Source of the DNA: an uncultured Blautia sp.
GTDB lineage: Bacteria > Bacillota > Clostridia > Lachnospirales > Lachnospiraceae
Reading direction: 5' to 3'
DNA length: 11,057 nt
Assembly: GCA_937893675.1 (NCBI GenBank)
Contig: CALBGI010000039.1
Coordinates: 1-11,057, forward strand
Position 1 is the first letter of the stretch; the number at the start of each line of letters is the position of its first letter. Below, piece after piece: positions 5,925 through 11,057 of this stretch. The position numbers were made by a program, and so were the translations under genes. A model generated the notes under the pieces. That model had not been told where the DNA came from. It searched no databases and saw nothing but the letters and a program-made list of their open reading frames with translations.

Positions 5925-7460
5925 CTATTTTCTGCTCAAGGTAAACCAGAACTCCACGCCGTTGTCGTAATTTACCACGCCATACTCCTGGTTCATGCTT
6001 TCTATGATCGCCTTCACAATGGACAAACCAATGCCGCTGCCGCCGTATTCCCTGGTGCGCGCCTTGTCCACCTTGTAAAACTTGTTCCAGAGATTGGGTA
6101 CATCTTCCTCGGGAATGGGATTTCCGGTGTTGAATACCGTCACCCGCACCCGTTCATGCTCATCATGGATTTTAATCTCTATCTGCCGGTCTCCATCCAG
6201 ATGATTGAGCGCGTTGCTCACATAGTTTGTGACAACCTCCTCTGTCTTAAACTCATCCGCCCACACAAAAACCGGACGGCTGTCGTCAAACAGTACCCTG
6301 GCCTCTTTCTGGGAAATCATGATCTCCATGGTATCGAGAACGCCCCGTATCAGCGCACATAGATCAAACCGCTCCATCACCGCCGCGTCCCGCCCGGATT
6401 CCAGCTGGTTCAATGTGAGAAGATTCTTCACCAGCTTATTCATCTTCGCTGCTTCGTCCATGATAACGCCACAGTAAAATTCCCGGCTTTCCACATCGTC
6501 CGTAATGTTTTCCTTGAGTCCTTCCGCGTACCCCTGCACCAGGGCAATGGGAGTTTTCAGCTCATGGGAAACATTATCTAGGAATTCCTTACGCATTTCA
6601 TCAATCTTAATCTTATCCTGAATATCCTTCTGCAGCTGATTGTTGGCAGATTTCAGCTCGGAAATGGTCTTTTCCAACTGTCCGCACATACGGTTAAAGC
6701 TGTCGCCCAGCACATCGATCTCATTGCCTGCATGACTTGTGTATCTGGCGTTAAAATCCAGATTCCACATTTGTCTGGAAATCTGTGTCAGCTCACTGAT
6801 TGGCCTGGTAATCCGTTTTGTGACAAACCAGATGAGAAGTCCGCTGAAACACAAAATCAAAATTCCCACCATAAAATAAAAACGGTTGGCAATAGAAACA
6901 CTGTCCTTGATGCTTTCCAGAGGTGTGCGAATCAAAAAATGATCCCCGTTTTCAAAAGTCCCCCAGCACTCCACATAGTCCATTCCCACATAGTTGTCAT
7001 GAACCTGCTGAACCACACAGTCCTTCTCTTCCTTCAAGATACGGCTGCCCGCTCTTTCGTCTTCCAGGTATACATACCCAAACAGACGGCTCTGCAGCAT
7101 ACGGTCGTTCTCCCCCCAGTGCATATAACTGGAAACAGCCCTGTCGATCACAACCCAGGACAGATTGTACTGAGAACTGGAAACAGCAATATTTTCCGGA
7201 TAATTCTTTGGTTCTTCCTCTTCATAATATTGGATATCCCCCAGATTTGCGCTCAAATCCTCCATATAAGGCTCCCTGTCTATGGACTCCAGAATCCCTT
7301 TTGCCTGAAGGAGCACCTCTGCTTTTTGAAACACATAATATTTTTCCAGAAACAGGCCATTGATTATGGTAATCGCCAGCATGGAAAGAAACAAAAGCCC
7401 AATAAATGTGACCGTAATCTGACTTTTCATAGTCCGGGACTTTTTTTCCCTGGTTTTCAT
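5925..7460 (-). CDS. Two-component sensor histidine kinase (HAMP, HisKA, HATPase_c)
   Basis: The 511-residue membrane kinase has a basic N-terminus, TM1 at about 15-38, an extracytoplasmic domain at about 39-192 and TM2 at about 193-213. A HAMP linker follows (about 211-264), with RITRPISELT and LGDSFNRM. The dimerisation/phosphoacceptor box is FLDNVSHELKTP, with His299 as the phosphorylated residue. The ATPase domain has an N box (NYVSNALNH, Asn416), a G1 region FNTGNPIP with Asn in place of the usual Asp, a variant seen in VanS-like kinases, and the G2 box GGSGIGLSIVK (473-483). The ATG overlaps the response regulator stop codon (ATGA, 7460-7457), and GAGGTG lies five bases upstream. The sensor domain shows no motif that I recognise, so the signal is unknown; envelope stress or an antimicrobial is plausible only by analogy. 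Confidence 0.93.
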   Translation of the reverse strand: MKTREKKSRTMKSQITVTFIGLLFLSMLAITIINGLFLEKYYVFQKAEVLLQAKGILESIDREPYMEDLSANLGDIQYYEEEEPKNYPENIAVSSSQYNLSWVVIDRAVSSYMHWGENDRMLQSRLFGYVYLEDERAGSRILKEEKDCVVQQVHDNYVGMDYVECWGTFENGDHFLIRTPLESIKDSVSIANRFYFMVGILILCFSGLLIWFVTKRITRPISELTQISRQMWNLDFNARYTSHAGNEIDVLGDSFNRMCGQLEKTISELKSANNQLQKDIQDKIKIDEMRKEFLDNVSHELKTPIALVQGYAEGLKENITDDVESREFYCGVIMDEAAKMNKLVKNLLTLNQLESGRDAAVMERFDLCALIRGVLDTMEIMISQKEARVLFDDSRPVFVWADEFKTEEVVTNYVSNALNHLDGDRQIEIKIHDEHERVRVTVFNTGNPIPEEDVPNLWNKFYKVDKARTREYGGSGIGLSIVKAIIESMNQEYGVVNYDNGVEFWFTLSRK

Positions 7461-8137
7461 TCTGTCACCTCAAATTTATAACCCATTCCCCACACGGTCT
7501 TAATGTAATCACCTTTTTCGCCCATTTTGCTGCGCAGCTTCTTTACATGGGTATCAATGGTACGGGCATCTCCAAAATAGTCATAATTCCATACAGAATT
7601 CAGAATTTTTTCCCTGGAAAGGGCAATTCCTTCGTTTTCCAGAAAATAAGTAAGCAGCTCAAATTCCTTGAAGCTTAAGTCCACCGACTGACCATCCACC
7701 GTCACCATATGCGCTGCCTTGTCAATCACGATTCCTCCGGCAGAAAGCATCTCATCCGGGCTGCTCTGGCCGCTTCTTCGAAGAATAGCCTCCACCCGCG
7801 CCACCAGGATTTTGGGACTGAACGGCTTGGAAATGTATTCGTCTACGCCCAGTTCAAAACCAAGAAGCTCGTCGCGTTCATCTCCTCTGGCCGTCAGCAT
7901 GATAATGGGCACTTTGGAATTCTTGCGCACCTCCCGACACACCTCCCAGCCATCCATCTTCGGCATCATCACATCCAAGATTAAAAGGGAAATGTCTTTT
8001 TCCCGGTAAAAGACATCCATGGCTTCCTCGCCATCCCCTGCCTCCAGCACCTGAAAATTCTTTCTGGAAAGGAAATCTTTCACAAGCTTTCGCATACGGC
8101 TTTCGTCATCCACCACAAGAATTTTCAAACCATCCAT
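7457..8137 (-). CDS. OmpR/PhoB-family response regulator
   Basis: The 226-residue regulator pairs with the overlapping histidine kinase. Its receiver domain has the acidic pocket Asp10-Asp11, phosphoacceptor Asp55 (LLILDVMMPK), Thr82 (IIMLTARGD), Tyr101 and Lys104 (EYISKPFSP). The C-terminal winged helix (about 130-224) has the usual pattern LSFKEFELLTYFLENEG, then SREKILNSVW, then ARTIDTHVKKLRSKMG and the wing IKTVWGMGYKFE. AGGAGG seven bases before the ATG marks a strong start. It is the first gene of the operon and lies divergent to the ECF sigma gene, so it could regulate across the shared 259-base control region. Its target genes cannot be read from the window. Confidence 0.96.
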   Translation of the reverse strand: MDGLKILVVDDESRMRKLVKDFLSRKNFQVLEAGDGEEAMDVFYREKDISLLILDVMMPKMDGWEVCREVRKNSKVPIIMLTARGDERDELLGFELGVDEYISKPFSPKILVARVEAILRRSGQSSPDEMLSAGGIVIDKAAHMVTVDGQSVDLSFKEFELLTYFLENEGIALSREKILNSVWNYDYFGDARTIDTHVKKLRSKMGEKGDYIKTVWGMGYKFEVTE

Positions 8138-8154
8138 TTTATTTCCTCCTGTAT

Positions 8155-8183
8155 TTGCTCTTTTTCATCCGCTTAGTTATAAT
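8155..8183 (+). promoter_or_regulatory. Candidate sigma-A promoter facing the ECF sigma gene
   Basis: On the plus strand a perfect TATAAT (8178-8183) has TTGCTC (8155-8160) 17 bases upstream. The -35 matches only at TTG. Transcripts would carry a leader of about 200 bases before the sigma factor start. This could provide basal expression beside an autoregulated ECF promoter. Confidence 0.3.
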
Positions 8184-8204
8184 GATGCCAGTACAGACTT
8201 GCAG
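8176..8204 (-). promoter_or_regulatory. Weak candidate promoter for the two-component operon
   Basis: On the minus strand, CTGCAA (8204-8199) and TATAAC (8181-8176) are spaced by 17 bases, and the leader to the regulator start would be about 30 bases. The -35 match is poor. The -10 overlaps a TATAAT on the opposite strand, so the two assignments compete. Confidence 0.28.
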
Positions 8205-8240
8205 AAGTGCAGCGCACGCAGCAGTTCGCAGGCATCTTTT
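8184..8240. repeat. Inverted repeat GATGCC/GGCATC with inner hairpin, followed by TTTT
   Basis: GATGCC (8184-8189) and GGCATC (8231-8236) are perfect complements 41 bases apart. They enclose GTGC-AGC-GCAC and several GCAG repeats, and TTTT follows on the plus strand. It lies in the gene-free control region 8138-8396. It may be chance, a DNA-binding region or a weak RNA structure; nothing decides between them. Confidence 0.25.
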
Positions 8241-8313
8241 GTTCTCAGCATCTTAGAGTAATTGTAGCAAAGAAATATGTCTCTTTTGTGAACGAAAAAA
8301 ATTTCATTTTTCA

Positions 8314-8342
8314 TGCACCCTTTTCCGGCTTTGCAGCGTCTA
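8314..8342 (+). promoter_or_regulatory. Candidate ECF-type (SigV-like) autoregulatory promoter
   Basis: TGCACC (8314-8319) and CGTCTA (8337-8342) are spaced by 17 bases, about 55 bases before the sigma factor start codon. Bacillus ECF promoters have a TGAAAC-like -35 and a CGTC-type -10, and ECF genes commonly drive their own operon. The CGTC fits well; the -35 fits only in part. Confidence 0.4.
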
Positions 8343-8366
8343 ATGATTAGAAACACAAAAACAAAA

Positions 8367-8378
8367 TTGACCGGTCAA
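8367..8378. repeat. Perfect 12-bp palindrome before the sigma factor ribosome binding site
   Basis: TTGACCGGTCAA is a perfect palindrome between the candidate ECF promoter and the AGGAG (8385-8389) of the sigma factor gene. With no loop it suits a dimeric DNA-binding protein better than an RNA hairpin. A 12-bp palindrome is expected a few times by chance in 11 kb, so only its position makes it notable. Confidence 0.35.
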
Positions 8379-8396
8379 CATAACAGGAGAATCCCT

Positions 8397-8915
8397 ATGA
8401 CAGAACTTCTCATACGAAAAGCAAAAAAAGGCGACGCCGATGCGTTCTGCCGGCTCATGGAGCTGGAAACCCAGAATATGTACAAAATCGCACGGGCGTA
8501 TCTAAAAAACGATGAGGATGCCGCGGATGCCATTTCCGACACTATTCTGACCTGTTTTGAAAAACTGCACACACTTCAGAATAACCGTTATTTCAAAACA
8601 TGGCTGATACGCATTCTCATCAACAAATGCAAGGACATGCTGCAGACCAAGAGTCACATCCTCTATACAGACCGTTTTCCGGATGCGCCTGTATATGTGG
8701 AGGATTACGAAACAGCGGAATGGAACCAGATGCTGGCGCCTCTTGACGAAAAGTACCGTTCCATTCTCCTCCTGTATTATCTGGAGGGCTTTAACACAAG
8801 AGAAATCAGCGAAATTCTGGATTTAAAGGAGAACACCGTAAAATCCCGTCTTTTAAGAGGACGGCAGCAAATTTCACAGGAATACCTTTATAAATTCAAG
8901 GAGGGACAGGCATGA
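8397..8915 (+). CDS. ECF-type RNA polymerase sigma factor (SigV-like)
   Basis: The 172-residue protein has the two domains of a group IV sigma factor. Sigma region 2 is at about residues 6-78 (DADAFCRLM, then MYKIARAYLKNDEDAADAIS and YFKTWLIRILINKCKD). Region 4 is at about 108-160, with the helix-turn-helix TREISEILDLKENTVKSRLL that reads the -35 element. I chose the ATG at 8397 rather than an in-frame ATG at 8313: AGGAG lies seven bases before 8397, MTELLIRKAKKGD is the normal ECF N-terminus, and the upstream codons run through the likely promoter. Its stop overlaps the start of the next gene (ATGA, 8912-8915), which encodes its probable anti-sigma factor. Relation to B. subtilis SigV is inferred from the sequence style and the DUF4179-type partner. 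Confidence 0.95.
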   Translation: MTELLIRKAKKGDADAFCRLMELETQNMYKIARAYLKNDEDAADAISDTILTCFEKLHTLQNNRYFKTWLIRILINKCKDMLQTKSHILYTDRFPDAPVYVEDYETAEWNQMLAPLDEKYRSILLLYYLEGFNTREISEILDLKENTVKSRLLRGRQQISQEYLYKFKEGQA

Positions 8916-10444
8916 ATTTAAATGACAGAGAAAAACTCGTTCAGAAAAAGCTTCGGGAGGACATCGAAATCCCCGCAGTTGTCACCGATAAAATACAAAA
9001 CGCCTACCAACAGATTAAAAATCAGAAACCTTTGACACACACCTCTGACCGTTTTATGAAAATTGCGGCAAGAAGCTGCGGTGCTGCGGCAGCGGCGCTG
9101 GCTGTTGGTTTTATCGTCTGCGTCACCAACCCGGTTATGGCAAGAGAACTCCCTCTGGTAGGCGGACTTTTTGAAAAGCTTCAAAACGAAGTAAGCTTCT
9201 TCGGGAACTTTGCGGACAAAGCCACTGTGTTAGAAGAACCTCCTGTAGAAATGAACGTGGCCGATGCCGCTGATACCGCTTCTTCAGATACTGCTGACAG
9301 CGAAGGTCTTGATGCTGACAAAGCACCTGCATCTGACGGCCTTTATACCAAGACTGCAGATGGTCTCACCATTACTTTTTCCGAGGTCTATGCAAACGAA
9401 CAGGCAATCTACCTTACCATGCTGGCACAGAGTGAGGAACCGTTCCCGGATACCATGATGTCCCAGACAGACAACGGCAGCGAACGTCCCGTCCTGACAC
9501 TGGAATATCTGAAAAACTACAGCTTTATGGATGCGGCGCAGAATGAAAACTGTTCCATGGGCTTTGCCAATCTGGAGGGCATGTTCCTGGATGAAAACAC
9601 CTACTCCTGTATTCTGCGGATCGACCTGGATTCCGACACCACTGACATGACGGAATATAACCTCAAAAACGAGGAGCTTTCCCAGGAAATCCTGGACAGC
9701 ATGGGTATCACCTACGAGGATATGAATGATGAGACGGAGGAAGGCTACGCGCTTCTCTCCCAGTATATGGATGAGCTTTCCTCCAGACAGGGCGCCCTCA
9801 AAGATTACATCAAAAAAATCGAGCTTCCGGAAAGCTTCACTCTCACCCTTGATATCACCAGACTGGTGGGTGATAAGGCAGAACCGGAATACTGGGATTC
9901 CGGCTACACCGCCGAAGAGCTGGCTGCCATGAGCGATAAAGAATGGCAGGAAGTTATGGCTCAGGAACCGGCAGAGTACCGCGAATATCCCAACCAGTAT
10001 CAGAATTACTGGTACGAAGGCGGCTGGAGCTTTGAAATTCCGGTTACCATCGACACTGCTCAGACCGAGGTCCTGGAGCTCAATGAGACAAACGCAGACG
10101 GCATCGGCCTGGAAAAAGTCGTAAAAACACCTTACGAAATCACCGTGTACGATAAATATGAAGAAGGCGCATACAGCGATACCTTCCTAGTTGCACTGGA
10201 TGCCAACGGCAACAAGCTCCCCTACAACGATTCCAACGGCAGCTGTGATAACTTTGCCATCCAGGACAGAGATATCTCCACTGTGGACATCTACATTCTG
10301 GATTACACACAGTACATGGATGAACTGAAGGGCGAAGAGCGCTACAATAACAACGAAACCAAACCGGAGGAAGAAAAATGGAGCACGCTTCTTGACGCAA
10401 ACGCGCTGTACCACAAGACCGTCCATTTTGAAACCGCCAACTAA
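8912..10444 (+). CDS. Membrane anti-sigma factor, DUF4179-type (RsiV-like N-terminal half)
   Basis: The 510-residue protein has a cytoplasmic N-terminal part (1-52) able to hold the sigma factor. One membrane helix follows (about 53-71, rich in Ala), then NPVMARELPLVGGLF (73-87), the hallmark of DUF4179 proteins. An acidic, low-complexity linker comes next (about 108-142, rich in Asp, Ala and Ser). The remainder is a large extracytoplasmic portion starting DGLTITFSEVYANEQAIYLT and rich in Tyr, Glu and Asp. V75-x-A77 just after the helix resembles a signal peptidase I site; in B. subtilis RsiV such a cleavage starts sigma release on lysozyme binding, so a similar route is possible but unproven here. 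I see no clear DUF3298 lysozyme-binding domain. AGGAGG seven bases before the ATG and the ATGA overlap show coupling to the sigma gene. Confidence 0.88.
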   Translation: MNLNDREKLVQKKLREDIEIPAVVTDKIQNAYQQIKNQKPLTHTSDRFMKIAARSCGAAAAALAVGFIVCVTNPVMARELPLVGGLFEKLQNEVSFFGNFADKATVLEEPPVEMNVADAADTASSDTADSEGLDADKAPASDGLYTKTADGLTITFSEVYANEQAIYLTMLAQSEEPFPDTMMSQTDNGSERPVLTLEYLKNYSFMDAAQNENCSMGFANLEGMFLDENTYSCILRIDLDSDTTDMTEYNLKNEELSQEILDSMGITYEDMNDETEEGYALLSQYMDELSSRQGALKDYIKKIELPESFTLTLDITRLVGDKAEPEYWDSGYTAEELAAMSDKEWQEVMAQEPAEYREYPNQYQNYWYEGGWSFEIPVTIDTAQTEVLELNETNADGIGLEKVVKTPYEITVYDKYEEGAYSDTFLVALDANGNKLPYNDSNGSCDNFAIQDRDISTVDIYILDYTQYMDELKGEERYNNNETKPEEEKWSTLLDANALYHKTVHFETAN

Positions 10445-10481
10445 ATTACGGTAACCCATTGATCACAATAAATTCTATAGC

Positions 10482-10521
10482 ACACGAAAAGTCCCCCGGA
10501 TTCCGGGGGACTTCGTGTTTT
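10482..10521. terminator. Bidirectional terminator between the anti-sigma gene and ssrA
   Basis: A GTCCCCCGG/CCGGGGGAC stem with a 3-base loop (10491-10499 with 10503-10511) is extended by CACGAA/TTCGTG pairing across a two-A bulge. TTTT follows on the plus strand (10518-10521), and the minus strand reads TTTT directly after the core stem (10490-10487). It serves the ECF operon and the convergent ssrA. Confidence 0.85.
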
Positions 10522-10539
10522 GCACTTCATTCCGTTAAG

Positions 10540-10883
10540 TGGACCTGGCGGGAATCGAACCCGCGTCCGAAAGCCTATTCATTGAGGCATCTCCTATCAC
10601 AGTCGCTGTTTTGACATTCCCTCAATCATACGCCCACCGACAGGCTTATAACCTTAGTAGCTTCATGATACATCTACCGGGGCAAAGCTTACCCGGCAAG
10701 GTTTCTCACATCGTCGACGCCAGATTCCCAATGTGTGAGTGCACTGGGGCTGACGAGCAGCTTAGGCTGCTAACGCTAACTTTTCGTCTGCGTTTATATT
10801 TAGGTTCCCGGTTGATACGCAGTCCAGGAGTCTGCGGATAGCTTCCTCAACTTCAAAACCCCCGTCGAAACCAGTACAAGCCC
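10540..10883 (-). ncRNA. ssrA: Transfer-messenger RNA (tmRNA), one-piece
   Basis: The RNA rescues stalled ribosomes and tags their products for proteolysis, together with SmpB. Its ends form a 7-bp tRNA-like acceptor stem: 5' GGGCTTG (10883-10877) pairs with CAGGTCC (10547-10541). A G3-U wobble at the third pair is the alanine identity element, and A at 10540 is the discriminator base. Next to the 3' end is the T arm, GACGCGGGTTCGATTCCCGC, and near the 5' end the conserved GGTTTCGACGGGGG. The genome reads CTT after the discriminator, so CCA must be added after transcription. The tag frame ends GCA GAC GAA AAG TTA GCG TTA GCA GCC TAA (10791-10762). By alignment with the E. coli ATAGTC-GCA context, ATAAAC-GCA marks the resume codon, giving ADEKLALAA. 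The mature length is about 344 bases, within the family range. Confidence 0.96.
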
Positions 10884-10957
10884 TCAATGACTTCCGACAG
10901 AATATCCTGCCGCTGGCTGACAGACGAAAGAAGCAGAATTTCATTCCGCTACTGCAC

Positions 10958-10987
10958 ATTATATGCGGGAACTGCCTGATCTGTCAA
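10958..10987 (-). promoter_or_regulatory. Consensus sigma-A promoter of ssrA
   Basis: On the minus strand TTGACA (10987-10982) and TATAAT (10963-10958) are both perfect and are 18 bases apart. The start would be near 10951, leaving a precursor leader of about 68 bases that RNase P would remove. A strong promoter fits an abundant stable RNA. The -35 sits in the loop of a 10-bp inverted repeat. Confidence 0.88.
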
Positions 10988-11006
10988 GGCAGTTCCCACT
11001 TTTTTT
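10967..11006 (+). terminator. Terminator-like hairpin overlapping the ssrA promoter
   Basis: GGGAACTGCC (10967-10976) and GGCAGTTCCC (10988-10997) form a perfect 10-bp stem with an 11-base loop. AC and seven T follow on the plus strand (11000-11006). In form it is a rho-independent terminator for plus-strand transcription, although no plus-strand gene ends here after the stop at 10444 and the terminator at 10482-10521. Confidence 0.6.
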
Positions 11007-11015
11007 GTGTCACAG

Positions 11016-11044
11016 TAAAAATAAACCCCCTGCTATGCAGGGGG
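11016..11044 (-). terminator. Terminator of a minus-strand gene beyond the right edge
   Basis: On the minus strand CCCCCTGC (11044-11037) pairs with GCAGGGGG (11033-11026) around a 3-base loop. TTTATTTTTA follows (11025-11016). It would end a gene lying to the right of the window. In many Firmicutes smpB and rnr precede ssrA, so smpB is a fair guess, but nothing of it is visible. Confidence 0.75.
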
Positions 11045-11057
11045 AGGGTGAATCTTT

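Noticed and set aside
8184..8240. Possible small RNA ending in a hairpin and TTTT upstream of the sigma gene
   Set aside because: The nearest plus-strand promoter would start transcription inside the left arm, so the hairpin would not be fully transcribed, and the T run is short. Kept only as an inverted repeat.
8313..8396. Upstream in-frame ATG extending the sigma factor by 28 residues
   Set aside because: There is no Shine-Dalgarno before 8313, the extra residues do not fit ECF N-termini, and the region overlaps the likely promoter and palindrome. The ATG at 8397 has AGGAG at the right distance.
10762..10959. Minus-strand 65-codon open frame across the tmRNA gene
   Set aside because: It is the tmRNA itself. 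Only its last nine codons are the tag frame; there is no separate start or ribosome site.

Overview
The window looks like ordinary chromosomal sequence from a Gram-positive member of Clostridia, most likely Lachnospiraceae. This is inferred from strong AGGAGG-type ribosome binding sites, moderate GC content, a SpoVB/YtgP-type flippase, a one-piece tmRNA, an ECF sigma factor paired with a DUF4179-type anti-sigma factor, and an Rpn-type nuclease with an EHQST motif. No species can be named from the sequence alone.

From left to right. Positions 1-90 hold two strong hairpin terminators. A minus-strand Rpn-family (PD-(D/E)XK) nuclease gene follows (255-1232); its Shine-Dalgarno sequence can be locked into a hairpin. 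Next is a decayed class C-type sortase gene (about 1480-1904, minus) with a frameshift and without its catalytic-cysteine half. Then comes a compact minus-strand operon, transcribed as hisH, hisF, ung, then a lipid-flippase-like gene (5823 down to 2067). It is bounded by a promoter near 5867-5894 and a terminator at 1971-2007. Upstream of it, on the same strand, is a two-component system (response regulator 8137-7457, histidine kinase 7460-5925) ending in its own terminator. Divergent from this, on the plus strand, is an ECF sigma factor gene (8397-8915) translationally coupled to a membrane anti-sigma factor gene (8912-10444). The right end holds ssrA (tmRNA, minus, 10883-10540) with a near-perfect sigma-A promoter, plus the terminator of a gene lying beyond the window.

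How the genes work together: HisH and HisF form imidazole glycerol phosphate synthase (histidine biosynthesis). Ung is a DNA repair enzyme and the flippase is an envelope protein, so that operon is functionally mixed. The two-component system and the ECF/anti-sigma pair are both signal transduction modules that probably sense the cell envelope and share one control region (8138-8396). tmRNA rescues stalled ribosomes.

I did not find a convincing new biological system. The most interesting signals are small-scale: the ssrA promoter buried in a terminator-like inverted repeat, the sequestered Shine-Dalgarno of the Rpn nuclease gene, the sortase remnant, and a compact regulatory region between the two signalling modules.
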